From: Glandiceps talaboti
Lineage: Eukaryota > Hemichordata > Enteropneusta > Spengelidae
Reading direction: 5' to 3'
Assembly (NCBI RefSeq): GCF_964340395.1
Contig: NC_135562.1
Span: 12,432,043 to 12,496,042 of the forward strand
Length of the DNA stretch: 64,000 nt
Shown here: positions 21,581 to 33,900 of the stretch, piece after piece
Position numbering within the stretch: the first letter of the stretch is position 1
Layout: each line of letters begins with the position of its first letter
Translations under genes and position numbers: made by a program
Notes under the pieces: generated by a model
Told to the model about the DNA's origin: nothing
Database searches by the model: none
What the model saw: only the letters and a program-made list of their open reading frames with translations

Positions 21581-24500
21581 TTACTCTAGACCAAGTAATT
21601 CCACGTCAAAAATTAGTGTTGCATTAGGTGGGATAGTACAATGCTGTTAAGGAAAATATAAAAAAGCAATGTAATCAATCAATCAATCAATCAATCACTC
21701 AACCACTCACACAATCAATCAGTCACTCACTCACTCAATCAACCAGTTAGTCACTCACTCACTCACTCAATCAATCAATCAATCAATCAATCACATGAAA
21801 CATTAATCAAACTATCATCAATGAAGTTGAAAACAAATTTTTCAGATTTGAAAAAAGGATATACGCCAGGATGACCCCGCTCCCCATATGCATAGTCTGG
21901 TGAACATGTTAATTTCGCTGTCTCGCCAATACTCATCTGAAAATATGAAAAGAGAAACAACACTAAGTGCATGACATTCGAACTGGTGTGACAGCTAAAT
22001 ATTCATTGTTGAAAGGTTTGCAGAATACTTTTCATAAAGAAATTAATCACTGTGATATCAAGACTTGCATACCTACAATTATTTTGTCTTGTGTCTTGAA
22101 TAATAAACGCACAATTTTTTTTTTTCAAATTGATAAGGTGCCCTGTCATTTTAAAACTGAAGCACAAGAAACATAATTTTGTGGTTTTAGTTTACCCCCG
22201 CCTCAAAGCAAAATTTCTAAATGGCGAAATGGGAAAATGAACGACCTGTCCTACATGTATGTTTATTTCATATGCCATGACATTGATAAACACAACAGTA
22301 ATTATAAATGTCCACTAGAGGGCACTGTTATAGAAGAGCACTTTACTATGATTGACCACCAGAGGGTGCTCTTTATAAAAAGGAGCTCTATTAGTATTGT
22401 TTGTTTGATAACTATTATGAATAACCTCTACAGTGAAGCTTTATTTGGACTATGTTTAGTCTAGTAGACACTTACTCTTGCAACTCCTTCATCCCATCCT
22501 TTTATGACCATACCTTTACCAATTTTAAATTTAAATGGTTGACCTCTTGTCCTGGATGAATCAAACTGCTTTCCATTGGTTAGAGTTCCTATTGAGGCAA
22601 GGAATGAAAATATAACAACATGTGAATCATATGTAATATCAGGTTAAATTGTTATCTTGACACCTGGGTGGGGATGCATATTATATCCGTATGACATTGA
22701 TATATCATATGATCAAAACATTTATAGTCATGTCATCATTTGTCACCAGATGACACCAAATATATTGACAATGAGCCATTTGCTCAACACCTGTTTAACG
22801 TTTTTTATACATGGGGGGGGGTTGACTTATCACTACCAATTTGGCCCAATTCACCCTGACAGGTTTAGTTTAAACGATCGCTGTTGTCATGATGTCATGT
22901 ACATATCAAGATATTGAGCTGAGCAGCTGTTTAAACTTTAGAGATGCAATAACAAACACAGTCAACAAATAAAATGACAAAGCCAAAGTTCAAAAGTAAA
23001 ACAAATCAAAGGTTGGAAAAGTGTCTCAGTCAAGTTAATGGCTTTTATGTGATGTCCATGATGTACTTCAAAGGCTTCCTGTCGAATGCACATTGTGAAA
23101 TACAAATCTTAACTTTTTTTGGAAACTTTAGGTCAAGAAACCCAACCCATCTTTAGTCAAAACCACACAAAAAATAAGGGGTGACCAAACAAAGTGTTGA
23201 AATAGAGATCAAAATACTATCAGAAGTGGGCCATTTTAGAATCCAATATGGCCGCCAAATACTGTATTAACCTGACGGGAAAATGCAAGATCGTCAATTT
23301 TCTCAAAAACAAGACTACAAACCCCCAAATTTCTTTTAATGTTCAAAAAGGATACACCGACAACCTTTCATACGGTAAAGTTTTGTGAGATTTTATGAGT
23401 TGATCCCTGAGCCACATTCTGCCTTAGTAGAATACTTCATTAATTCAAGTGACTTGACGTGGGCGATTTCTCATTTGAATAAATTTAAAAAAAAAAGAAG
23501 ATTGCAAAACAACAAACATGAACAGGGCTCGAAATCAGCAGTAGTCAAGGACATATAGACTATCAAACATTGTATCTTAACAACCAAATTTATAACGTAG
23601 TAAGTCAGTTAGACCAATGGAAAACAATTGAAAATTGCAGCTAAAGCAGGTCACTGGTGAAATTTGACTACAAGCTCAAAAGTTAAATTCAAGTAAATCC
23701 CTTGCAAGTGCATGTACATTAATCAGATTCATGTCTATTTTTAGCCTATGCATCATATGTATATCTACATTACAGAAATATCCTCAAGAGAATAATGCTC
23801 TAGCTCGATGACAAATTTATAGTTTGAGAGAGTACTGTATGTAAATGTCATATTTAAATGAGAGAGAACTTCCATATTCACGATTAATAAAACCCCTAAT
23901 CCTACCATAGCCGTTACCTTGTTACAAGAACTTGACCAGAAGAGAATTAAATCTGGGGTAATGAACATGTCATCTGTAAGTTCAGAGGAAATTCAAATGA
24001 TGTCTGGAAATGAAGATTGAAATGAAGCAAACAATCTACAATAATCATCATCACTGCATTGCAATAAATCCAGAACTGGGAACAGTGCTTTGACCTGCAC
24101 TAGTTTTATAGACGACCTACAATTAACAATACAGGCAACGCATACCATTCTTACTAGTAATACTACTCCATACAAGTCTGCACTATAAAAAGATTCGCCA
24201 CACCTCTCTCCCTTTCACTACAAAATACAGCCACTCTTTTGTACGTGATGCTAAACCTTTTATGCGGTTTTCTCTCTCTGTGACCTTCATTTCTAACAAG
24301 CAACTGATATTTTATGTGTAGTTGAATCTAAAGTTAGAATGTCTTTGTGACCTCCATTGCAAAACATACGTGTATTATATAACCAACATACATATAATCA
24401 TGTGTTTTATAGTCTGAATTTTCTCTATGACCTTCATAGCAAATAGTATACTCTAACTGTTCATCATGCCCTGATGAGTCCACCACATTATGATTTTTGT

Positions 24501-27246
24501 TTTTGTGACTTAAAATGACTTAATTATATGCATAATTATGCTAATTAGGCACCCTGCTTTTCTGTTGATCAGTGACAAACCATGTATGCCGTATTGCTTG
24601 AAGATGAACTAAGTCTCTTTTCAGATCTTGAGAAAAAGATGGGACCATTTCAAAATTGAGTCCAGACTCGCACCATCTCAGCTTGCAAACTTTTTTTTTA
24701 TTACACGCATACACATCATGACATGATACATGTCAGTGGACATCTGATACATATTTGCATATACAATGTATGTCATGATATGCAATATCTACATTTAAAA
24801 ACTGTTTTAGAAACACACTTTTGAGAAAATGTCTAATCCTTAGTATTAATTAAACAAGAACAAGCTGAGTTTTTTTTCACTGAAATTTTTTTTCACTGAA
24901 ATGAAAATAATATTAATAAACAAATCCACATTTAGTATAACATTAAGGTGGATACATGCCTTCTATAACATTACAATTATATTCTGACATTGTGAAAACA
25001 GTTGATTCTATAGTAATATTAGTAGGAATAATTTCTGACTACTTTTTGGTATTTTTCATATTTCAATATCAGGTTTGAGCTCAGTCAATTGCACACGATG
25101 ATTAAGTATACTTCAGTAAGTAGAATACTGTGAGTCCCTATTAAATATGCAGTGAAAACTACACCTAAATATGTATAAACTCAGTTTATAATAATCTACA
25201 ATAACTACCACTGATTCTATTGAACAGCTGTGTAGAACTTTGATTTTTTAAAGATGAAATCTACAGACCATCTTTTTATTCTAGTTTGGGGTGATGGAGC
25301 CCCTTTTGTTCTTCAAGTCCAACAAATGGCATGACAATTACGATGTAAGATTTGACAATACCGTTTATGCTGATGTAGTCGCGCTACCAGACTCGTGACT
25401 ATCGTCCCTAAGCTTTGTAAGCTGCGCAGAAAAAGCTGCGAGAAGTGGGGTACTTTAGTCCCGAGTCTGGCTAGAAGCGGGAGAATAAAAATACCCGACA
25501 TTGAAACTTGCGAATCGACACTGTTCAAACATACTAGCTACTGACTATTCTATATCCAGGAGGAGTCTGTTATTAATAGCGACTAATCATGTGTTAAGGA
25601 TTTATTTACTTCAGTGAATGACAATGTCACTCATTGTTCTTTGCGTAGTACCAAGAGGAAGAAAACCAGCTGTTGCATTTGTCTTAGGCAAGTAAACACA
25701 TGAAAATGTAGTCTAGCTACTAGTACTACTAGACCTTGGGTGTTCTTCCAATACAATAAAAGTGACCAAAGGTAGCTTTCGAGGGTGGAACACCCATCAT
25801 TCACCCTCACAGCGAACTATGATCACATCGGAAGAAAGCCCGGATATCTAGCAGCAAGACTAATGAAAATGGAGAAAGTAACCGAGAAAAACCGCCTTGC
25901 TATCAAACATGGAATGCAACAAATGAAGCTAGCCGAACTGAAGCCAAAACAAGTAGAGGCTATTGCAGCAAAAGATGGCAGAGTTATCACTGTATTCATA
26001 AGCACCATTTTGAAATATTTGTGAACTTGGAACCGGATTCACCACATCTGCATCGTGTCCTCTTTTATGGCACGGTCCTTTACTTTTGCAATGTCGCGGA
26101 AGAAATAACAGCTCTGGTTAGCGAGAATGCCACATCTTTAGCTTTGTCGAAAGATCCGAGTCTTTTAGCCCTGTTCCCTAGTCGACTTTATGGGGATAGT
26201 CGGCCACGTTTTATGTGGTCACCATATACTTTAACTAGTGGTTTTGTTACGGCAGACATCATAGCCTTCAGGACAACAAATATTACCACCACCATACGTA
26301 GGCGACTTCTCGCGTCTTTGTTATGATCGCAGGACTGTGATCTGTGTTAAGATGTTATTTGCATACTTTGGACAACATCACATTCCTTTCCAAATGCTTC
26401 TCGCCAGACTCGGAACTAGAAGTCCCTCACTTCTTGTGGCTTCGCCGCTCGGCTTACAAAGATGAGGTACAATAGTCACAAGTCTGGCAGCAGGACTAAT
26501 GCTGATGCAATTTTGCAAGTACAAATATATACCAGATTACACAAAATTAAATCTTGATAAAAAATCAAATTTTTGTTACCTTGTAAAAAAAAAAAAAAAA
26601 AAAAAACACTTCACAACATGAAATGATAAAGTAAGCCCCACACTCTCAAAATATGGCATTTTCACCAAATAAGCAACTAAAATTTATTGTTCTCATACAC
26701 CCATCAATCATTATAATAATATTGCTACTATGCTAGGTCAGCCCTTTGTCAATATTAGAAGAATGACCAATACATTATTAATTGCACAATGAACCCGGGG
26801 GGGGGGGGGGGGGAATATTCAAAGATCTTGTTAGTAACATAATTTCATGTACATTTTTTTAAAACATTAACATAATTAATTCTTAAATTTGATAATAATT
26901 ACAAAACGTTGAATGTGTATGTACAGTAGAACTTACCAACGTAATGAACGACAACAGTTTGGCCAGTCTTTGGGAAAGTACGTCCTGAAAGTAAAATATA
27001 ATTCCATTACATTATGATGAGATAGCGAACCTGACCCCGAAGTGACCTTACATATGCAGACACGGTGGAAATGGAATAGACGATCGTAACGTTATGTCTC
27101 GCAGTCGAGGCTCGAGTCGTATATCACACAGAACTGGTACGTTAACTTGGGCACTGGAAACGGTCATATCTACGCTTGCAACTGTGCATGTCAACATAAA
27201 ATTACTTACCATCACCGGGTGATAGTGTTTGAACATCAACGCCCAT
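21581..27246 (-). CDS. FKBP1A: Peptidyl-prolyl cis-trans isomerase FKBP12 (five exons)
   Basis: Cytosolic FKBP12 catalyses proline cis-trans isomerisation; in other animals it binds FK506 and rapamycin and regulates ryanodine receptors and TGF-beta type I receptors. Exons on the minus strand: 27246-27210, 26984-26937, 22588-22476, 21936-21865, 21643-21581. They total 333 bases, 110 residues plus stop, against 108 residues in human. The start ([13 protein letters not shown]), FDSSR, GWDEGVA, SPDYAYG and GHPG blocks are all present. The ligand-pocket residues Y26, F36, D37, F46, V55, I56, W59, Y82 and H87 (human numbering) are conserved. The last splice joins GHPG to HCTIPP, two residues longer than the usual GHPG(V/I)IPP. 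Read-through of the fourth exon would give a different 22-residue tail, from 21864 to a stop near 21787. The gene is divergent from WASHC5. Confidence 0.93.
21672..21793. repeat. (AATC)n / (ACTC)n microsatellite
   Basis: AATC and ACTC tetramers run almost without interruption. The tract lies in the short last intron of the FKBP gene (21644-21864) and ends about 70 bases from the splice donor. Confidence 0.92.
22311..22370 (+). promoter_or_regulatory. Pair of CTCF-like motifs in an FKBP1A intron
   Basis: 22311-22327 reads TCCACTAGAGGGCACTG and 22354-22370 reads GACCACCAGAGGGTGCT. Both match CCASYAGRKGGC fully, in the same orientation, with starts 43 bp apart. They lie in the intron 21937-22475. 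Occupancy is inferred from the motif only. Confidence 0.42.
25376..26498. mobile_element. 1.1-kb Mutator-like DNA transposon derivative, 103-bp TIRs, 9-bp target-site duplication
   Basis: ATGCTGATG stands at 25367-25375 and again at 26499-26507, directly flanking the element. The left end, TAGTCGCGCTACCAGACTCG, is matched in reverse complement at the right end (TAGTCCTGCTGCCAGACTTG). The similarity continues for about 103 bases on each side (25376-25478 and 26396-26498). A 9-bp duplication with long TIRs fits Mutator-like elements. The interior has no recognisable transposase. It has an 79-codon open frame (25785-26024, +) containing [15 protein letters not shown], which resembles the segment just before the Walker A motif of RecQ-like helicases but stops short of it. 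It lies within FKBP1A intron 22589-26936. Confidence 0.8.
26583..26605. repeat. Poly-A run; a G run follows at 26797-26813
   Basis: There is an uninterrupted A tract, and 200 bases further on an uninterrupted run of about 17 G. Both are in an FKBP1A intron. The lengths are likely unstable in sequencing. Confidence 0.8.
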
Positions 27247-27990
27247 TGTTGAATTCAATTAGTGTGAATTTGAAATGCAATTTAAGGCGCTCTTATATTG
27301 CGTGACAAGACCGCTCTCAGCACAATGTACACTATGGGAGTTTGCAGGAACGGGACACACAGACAAATAAGTACCCGTATGTAAGCTCTTTCGCGTTATA
27401 TTTATTTCATTAATATTGAAATGTTTTATATAAGAAATTGAATCGTAATTATACATTTTTTTATAAATTTAAAGAATAAAATATTAATTTTAATGTGTAA
27501 AAACTATTTTTTTTATTGCTATACCTATAAAACACTAAGCGTAAAAAAAACTTTTGATCGAGGGAAGTGGCCCATGAAATCACGTGGTGTTCCCATGACC
27601 GTAAAGATGGCTGATGTCTACTGTGAAATTTAATGTTTATGTGTTTATGAAGTTAAAATGATATTATCTCGTAATACCAACGTCAGAATGTTGTAAGGCC
27701 GAAGTATACATTTATTGGAAGTTTCGAGGAGAAGTTTGCATTAACAAGCGAACATCTTTGTAGAATATTTGACCACTTCCGGATATTACAGCTAGCAGAC
27801 AACCTATCACACCACGAAAGACGAAAGGCCAAGAAGGAGGCGGTAACCTGTTTTAAATAACATTCAGTGGTTCGCAAAAAATTATACTCTCTTTCACAAC
27901 GATCACTTAGTTTCGATTAATACTCGTCATCGAAACTTCGTTCTGACGTGCTGTCAAAGAGCGTAAACCAACACGACCCACTATAGCAAA
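27247..27990. promoter_or_regulatory. Divergent promoter interval between FKBP1A and WASHC5
   Basis: The start codons of the two genes face away from each other with 744 bp between them, so both promoters and 5' UTRs must lie here unless there are further 5' exons. I see no TATA box at a convincing distance from either start. The sequence is AT-rich near FKBP1A (27400-27540) and less so near WASHC5. A shared bidirectional promoter is an inference. Confidence 0.5.
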
Positions 27991-30900
27991 ATGACAGATT
28001 TCCTTGCAGAAAATCACCTCTGTGGTCAGACGATACTGAAGTTGGTGTCACGGGGCAATGCAATCATCGCAGAATTATTGCGTCTTTCGGATTATATTCC
28101 CCCAGTGTTCAAACTTGAAAGCAAATCAGATCAAGTGAAATATGGTGATATATTATGTGACTTCAGCTATTTCAAAGGTTCTGAGTATTATGACCATAAA
28201 ATAGACTCAAATCCGGTGAGTTGTTAAAATTATTCTGAAATTATTATTTATTATTTTTGAATAGAAAAAAACTCATGCAAAAATAAATATTTCTAAAATA
28301 ACGTCATTTGCAAATGATTACAAATGATATCGAAATACTTTACATTTCATATGAAATTAAGATAAAATATTTAAATGATTGGCAATTACTCAATGACATA
28401 ATTTATAATTTATGTATCAAAAAATGTACAGGAACTCCCTACTATGGAATCAACAATTCTAACAATGCCAGAACACAAATTGTAATGTCATAGAAGGTAT
28501 GCATGGACAATAACATAATACTAGAATAGTGTAAATGCAAGCATTTCACTTTGAGTAAAAAGTTTATAAATCAATCACTGATCTGTCAATCAAGCAATCA
28601 ATCAGTCAGTCAGCCAGCCAAACAATCAATCAAGTGATCAATCAATCAATCAATCAATCTTTATTGCATAACAATATGCCATATAGCAAGCATGGTAAAG
28701 CATAACACAAGAATTTAGTGAACACAATCCTTTAGCTGACTGCTGGAGAACTGTTTACATCTACAAGAAATTTTCCAAGAAGTTTATCACCTGAGGTCAA
28801 AATGTGCAAAAAATGTATGTTTTTCATGATTTGTGTGTGTGTGTGTGTGAAAATTTGATATATTTAATGACAAAAGAAAAAAATTGCCTTTTTTCATTCA
28901 TACAAAGAGAACAAAGTATTAAATATTGAAATTCAACTTCTACCATATTTTGACAAAATTTACAGAATCTCTCATCTACAGGAATAAAATGAAATAAATC
29001 AAAAAAGATTTTATGAAACTTGCATGAGCTTGTGCCATTTTCATTTATTCGAATCCTTAATTTCCTGGCAATGTTAAATGTAGTTATTGGCTGGTTTGAC
29101 TGTATTTGGATCTTATCTATAGGACCTACAAGATTTAGATGAGGAATTTCGAGAAAATCACATTGAAATCCTGACCCGATTTTATCTAACCTTTGAAAGT
29201 GTGCATAAATATGTCATGGATCTAAACAGGTAAGCCAACAGTAGATGAAAATGTACAGAGATTTCACTCTTGTTGTTGTTGTTTGTTTGTTTGTTTGTTT
29301 GTTTGCTTGTTTGTTTATTTATTTATTTATTTGTTTGTTTGTTTGTTTGTTTGTTTGTTTACATGTCTTTTCTGGAAATTAATAACAAGGACATGTAAGA
29401 CACTAATTTGTAACCCTTCCCAACTGTTTATGCTGTTTTGCTCAAATTGTAGTTTTTTTGTGTACAAATACCACCCCATCCCCCAACCCCCACCCCCACC
29501 CCCACCCCCAGTAGAGAGAGGATTAAGGAATGAGACAGAAGACTTTGCTATAGCAAATAATACATGTGAAACATCTACATACATATGCATGCTGCATGCT
29601 CTGTGGCAACTATTCAACAAATTTCTGAATTTATTGTTCTCCGTTTTCAGTCTGTTTCTACGTTCCAACTGTGTGCACCGCCTCTAAGATTGTTTATTCT
29701 GCTTATGACATTCTCTGTCATGTCATCACCTGAGAAAAACTCCAAGGCAATACAACTTCAATTTCATATATTATTTCAAAGATTGTCAATGCGATATATA
29801 TCATAACTTTTTTTGTTATAATTTCAGATTTCTCGAGGACCTAGATGAAGGAGTATTCATACAACAAACTTTAGAAACTGTCCTATTAAATGAAGATGGC
29901 AAGCAGTTGATGGTAATCATTAAATTTTGTCAAATTTATACTCGGAGGAATTTTGTCATCCATATTATAGTCACTGTATAAGACTACTGGGTTGTTCATC
30001 TTGTAATTATGTCTATTACAACATGCACCACGTGCAAGCCAAGTTGTACATGTTTAAACTAAAAGTATAAGATTTATTCCCTGGTTATTCTATATCACAG
30101 CAATATATATCTACATCATTAGCTCTGTGGTACTTGAAATTTAAGTTAAAACATTCAAGATCAGCATAACTTTTCCCTACTTTCCATGCATTCCACGTAG
30201 GCTGGAATTATAATTGCATTAATCCCTATATAAGTATATTTTTCTTCTTTCCAGCTTGGGTTCTCCCAAGTCTTTCCGTCATTCCAACACACTGAAATAA
30301 TCAATCATGATTCGCAACAATTCCTGCAAAATAATATTGGGTTTGAAATAATCCATTTTTCCAATCAAGTATGAATGAATTTTTGTAATGGCCTTTGGGA
30401 AAGTACTTCTGTATACATCGGGGTATCCTCATGCTTTGCTGCTTTGGTCAACACCTCTTAGTTATAGAGAAGACAATGGGGGCAGGAGAACATGAAATAT
30501 CTTGCAATCTTAGGAATGTACTTGATCTAGAGAATCATACCTATACAGTACATAAGTGTTAATTCTGTACCAAGATGAAAACAATGTTTGCTAATTTCTT
30601 CCTCAAACCATTTCCTTTTTGACAGTGTGAAGCTTTATTTCTATATGGTGTAATGTTATTTGTGATTGATATGAGAATAGAAGGTGTTGTTAGAGAGAGA
30701 ATGTTGGTATCATACCATAGGTACAGGTAAGTATATGCATTTTGCACTTAACAAACTAGTATCCCTAGTCTCATGTGAGTTTGTTTGGTATCGGAACTCC
30801 AGTAGTAGAGTGAGAGGAATCAAACTCTCATATTGTGTGTGAGTTTGTTTGGTATCAGAACTCCAGTAGTAGAGGGAAGGGGATCAAAGTCTCATACTGT

Positions 30901-33900
30901 GTGTGAGTTTGTTTGGTATTGGAACTCCAGTAGTAGAGGGAAGGGAATCAAAGTCTCATATTGTGTGTGAGTTTGTTTGGTATTGGAACTCCAGTAGTAG
31001 AGGGAAGGGAATCAAAGTCTCATATTGTGTGTGAGTTTGTTTGGTATTGGAACTCCAGTAGTAGAGGGAGGGGAATCAAACTCTCATATTGTGTGTGAGT
31101 TTGTTTGGTATTGGAACTCCAGTAGTAGAGGGAGGGGAATCAAAGTCTCATATTGTGTGTGAGTTTGTTTGGTATTGGAACTCCAGTAGTAGAGGGAGGG
31201 GAATCAAACTCTCATATTGTGTGTGAGTTTGTTTGGTATTGGAACTCCAGTAGTAGAGGGAAGGGAATCAAAGTCTCATATTGTGTGTGAGTTTGTTTGG
31301 TATTGGAACTCCAGTAGTAGAGGGAAGGGAATCAAAGTCTCATATTGTGTGTGAGTTTGTTTGGTATTGGAACTCCAGTAGTAGAGGGAGGGTGTTCAAA
31401 GTCTCATCCTGTATGTGAGTTTGTTTGGTGTGGAAACCCTAGTAACAGAGGGAGGGTGTTCAAAGTCTCATACTGTGTGTGAGTTTGTTTGGTATCGGAA
31501 CTCCAGTAGTAGAGGGAAGGGAATCAAAGTCTCATATTGTGTGTGAGTTTGTTTGGTGAGGGAACTCCAGTGGCAGAGGGAGGGAGATCAAAGTCTCATA
31601 CTGTGTGTGAGTTTGTTTGGTATCGGAACTCCAGTAGTAGAGGGAAGGGAATCAAAGTCTCATATTGTGTGTGAGTTTGTTTGGTGAGGGAACTCCAGTG
31701 GCAGAGGGAGGGGGATCCTGTAAAATTTGACCAAGTCTGTGTTTGTAATTCAATCCAGTGCAAAAAGCTATAAAAAAATGTGTCAAAAATTTGTTATTGT
31801 ATGTACAATAACAAACATTTGACATATGTATTAATCTTCTGCAATTTATTGAGTAACAAACAAGGACTTGGCATATGTTGTTTCACATTGATTTTTCATG
31901 TAGGAAGGCCTGATAAAATTGTTTAATTTTTAAATAAAAAATCGTAAATAAAAAAGCCAATCGTCATCCATATGACCACTTTATAAACAGTTTATTTCCA
32001 GGGTGCATTTCACGTTATAACCGTATGCTATATGAGTGATTAAAAGAGTGTGGACAATGGCAAATGTTTCAGTTTAGGGTTCAAATAGTAATGATGCAAG
32101 GTCAATTCTAAATTAAATCTGTATTTTTGTTTGCAGTGCTGCAGAAGCATCAGTAGAATCCAACATTGATGATGTATGTAAGTTATTACGAAGTACTGGG
32201 TACACCTCCATTGGTGGTATTAGGAGACCACAAAATTATCCAGAAAGTTACTTTCAGTAAGTATATGTACTCGCATGAATTACTTGTATGATCTCACCCC
32301 AGGGTCTAAAATTGCAATGTATTGAGTTACAAACACAGACTTGGTCTATGTTGTTTCATGTTACTTTTTCAAGTAGGAAGCCATGATAAAATTGTTTTAT
32401 AAATTTAAAATCCAAGATAAATACCAAATCCTCATCCACACACATACAACCAGATGTAGACAAGTGTTGAAAGTTAGACTCTCACCAAATCGCATTTCGA
32501 TACTTAAGCATCAAATTATCCCCCTTACGTGTTCACGTCCACCTTAAGTTACTTGTATCTTTATTTTTAGGCGAGTACCAATCAATAAAACATTTATTAA
32601 CATGGTGATTGGTAGACTACGATCTGATGATATCTATAATCAGGTAAGTAAAATATTTGTGAATCCTTTGTCATTTATTGGTAGAAAAGTGAATGTTGAT
32701 AATTATATTTTGTGTAAAGTATAGTTATTTGCCAAATACAGTACTGGTAGACTGTGTATGTGTATATATCAATCAGATATGACACAGTGAAAGTTGCCTA
32801 CCCTTGAACTTGAAGACTTCATTTTGCATAATTAACATGCATCACATGACTAATCTGATTGGTGGTAATTAATAGCATATTGTCGATGACCAATACTGTG
32901 ATTTGTTACATCTCACAATGGCTGTATAATTTAAATTTCTGTTCATTCGAGCGAAGCAAATTGTATGTTAATTGTGACATGCTTAACCAAAAATGTTCAT
33001 TGTGATGAGGATCGTCGACCCAGACAGATCGAAAGCTCAATGCTAAAAAATTTTGAACTGCTTGTGTGTTATAACCTTTAAAATCATGTGACATGCTTGT
33101 TATCTCCCTAGATATCATCATATCCATTTCCAGAACACCGTAGTACAGCCCTAGGTACCCAAGCATCCATGCTGTATGTCATTCTCTACTTTGCTCCTGA
33201 GATATTACACAATCAACAAGCCAAGATGAGAGAGATTGTTGACAAACACTTTCCTGATAACTGGGTAAGTGGTTTGATCATCCAAAGTGGCACACGCTCC
33301 AAGTTTACATGCTTTTCAATCAAGCACAACTGCTGACATCCAACTATGGATGAATGGAATCTGTTACAAACAGGGAAAATAAACAAGTGAATTGGATTAA
33401 TAACCCTTGGCACAGTATGTTGGAACAGCAGAGACTTGTATTACACACCATAGTTTGATAAGAACAGTTTTATGGTCTCTTTATGTGTACATCAAATGCC
33501 AGGGGAACTGGAAATTTGTTTGTGAACGTGAACTACTGGTTGCTTTTGCCAGCTGCTGGTGTCTATCTACATTCCTGATATTGCTTAAGATTTCTTTTTT
33601 TCTAAAAAGACAATTTTCACAAACATAAATTTGTGTTAATGTTTAAATGGAATTTTTATTTGTATAACTAGGTAACCTCTGTATATATGGGATTACCTGT
33701 GAATTTAGTGGATGCTTGGGAACCATACAAGGCAGCAAGAACAGCATTGAATAATACACTCGACCCTAGTAATGTCAAAGAACTGGTAAGTACTTATTAT
33801 TTAATATTAATATACAGTATTGGAATCCATTCACTCACTTTACAGGCCTACTGAGGGGCAAAACAGGATTTCAGATACTGAGAGGCAAAACAGATACTGA

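Noticed and set aside
26021-26326. 101-codon frame inside the Mutator-like element
   Set aside because: No transposase motif recognised, and it is not in frame with the helicase-like fragment. Treated as part of the element, not as a gene.
30769-31713. Regular repeat array that might suggest a CRISPR-like locus
   Set aside because: Units abut directly, with no unique spacers, in an intron of an animal gene. The same applies to the 44-bp array at 51546-52055.
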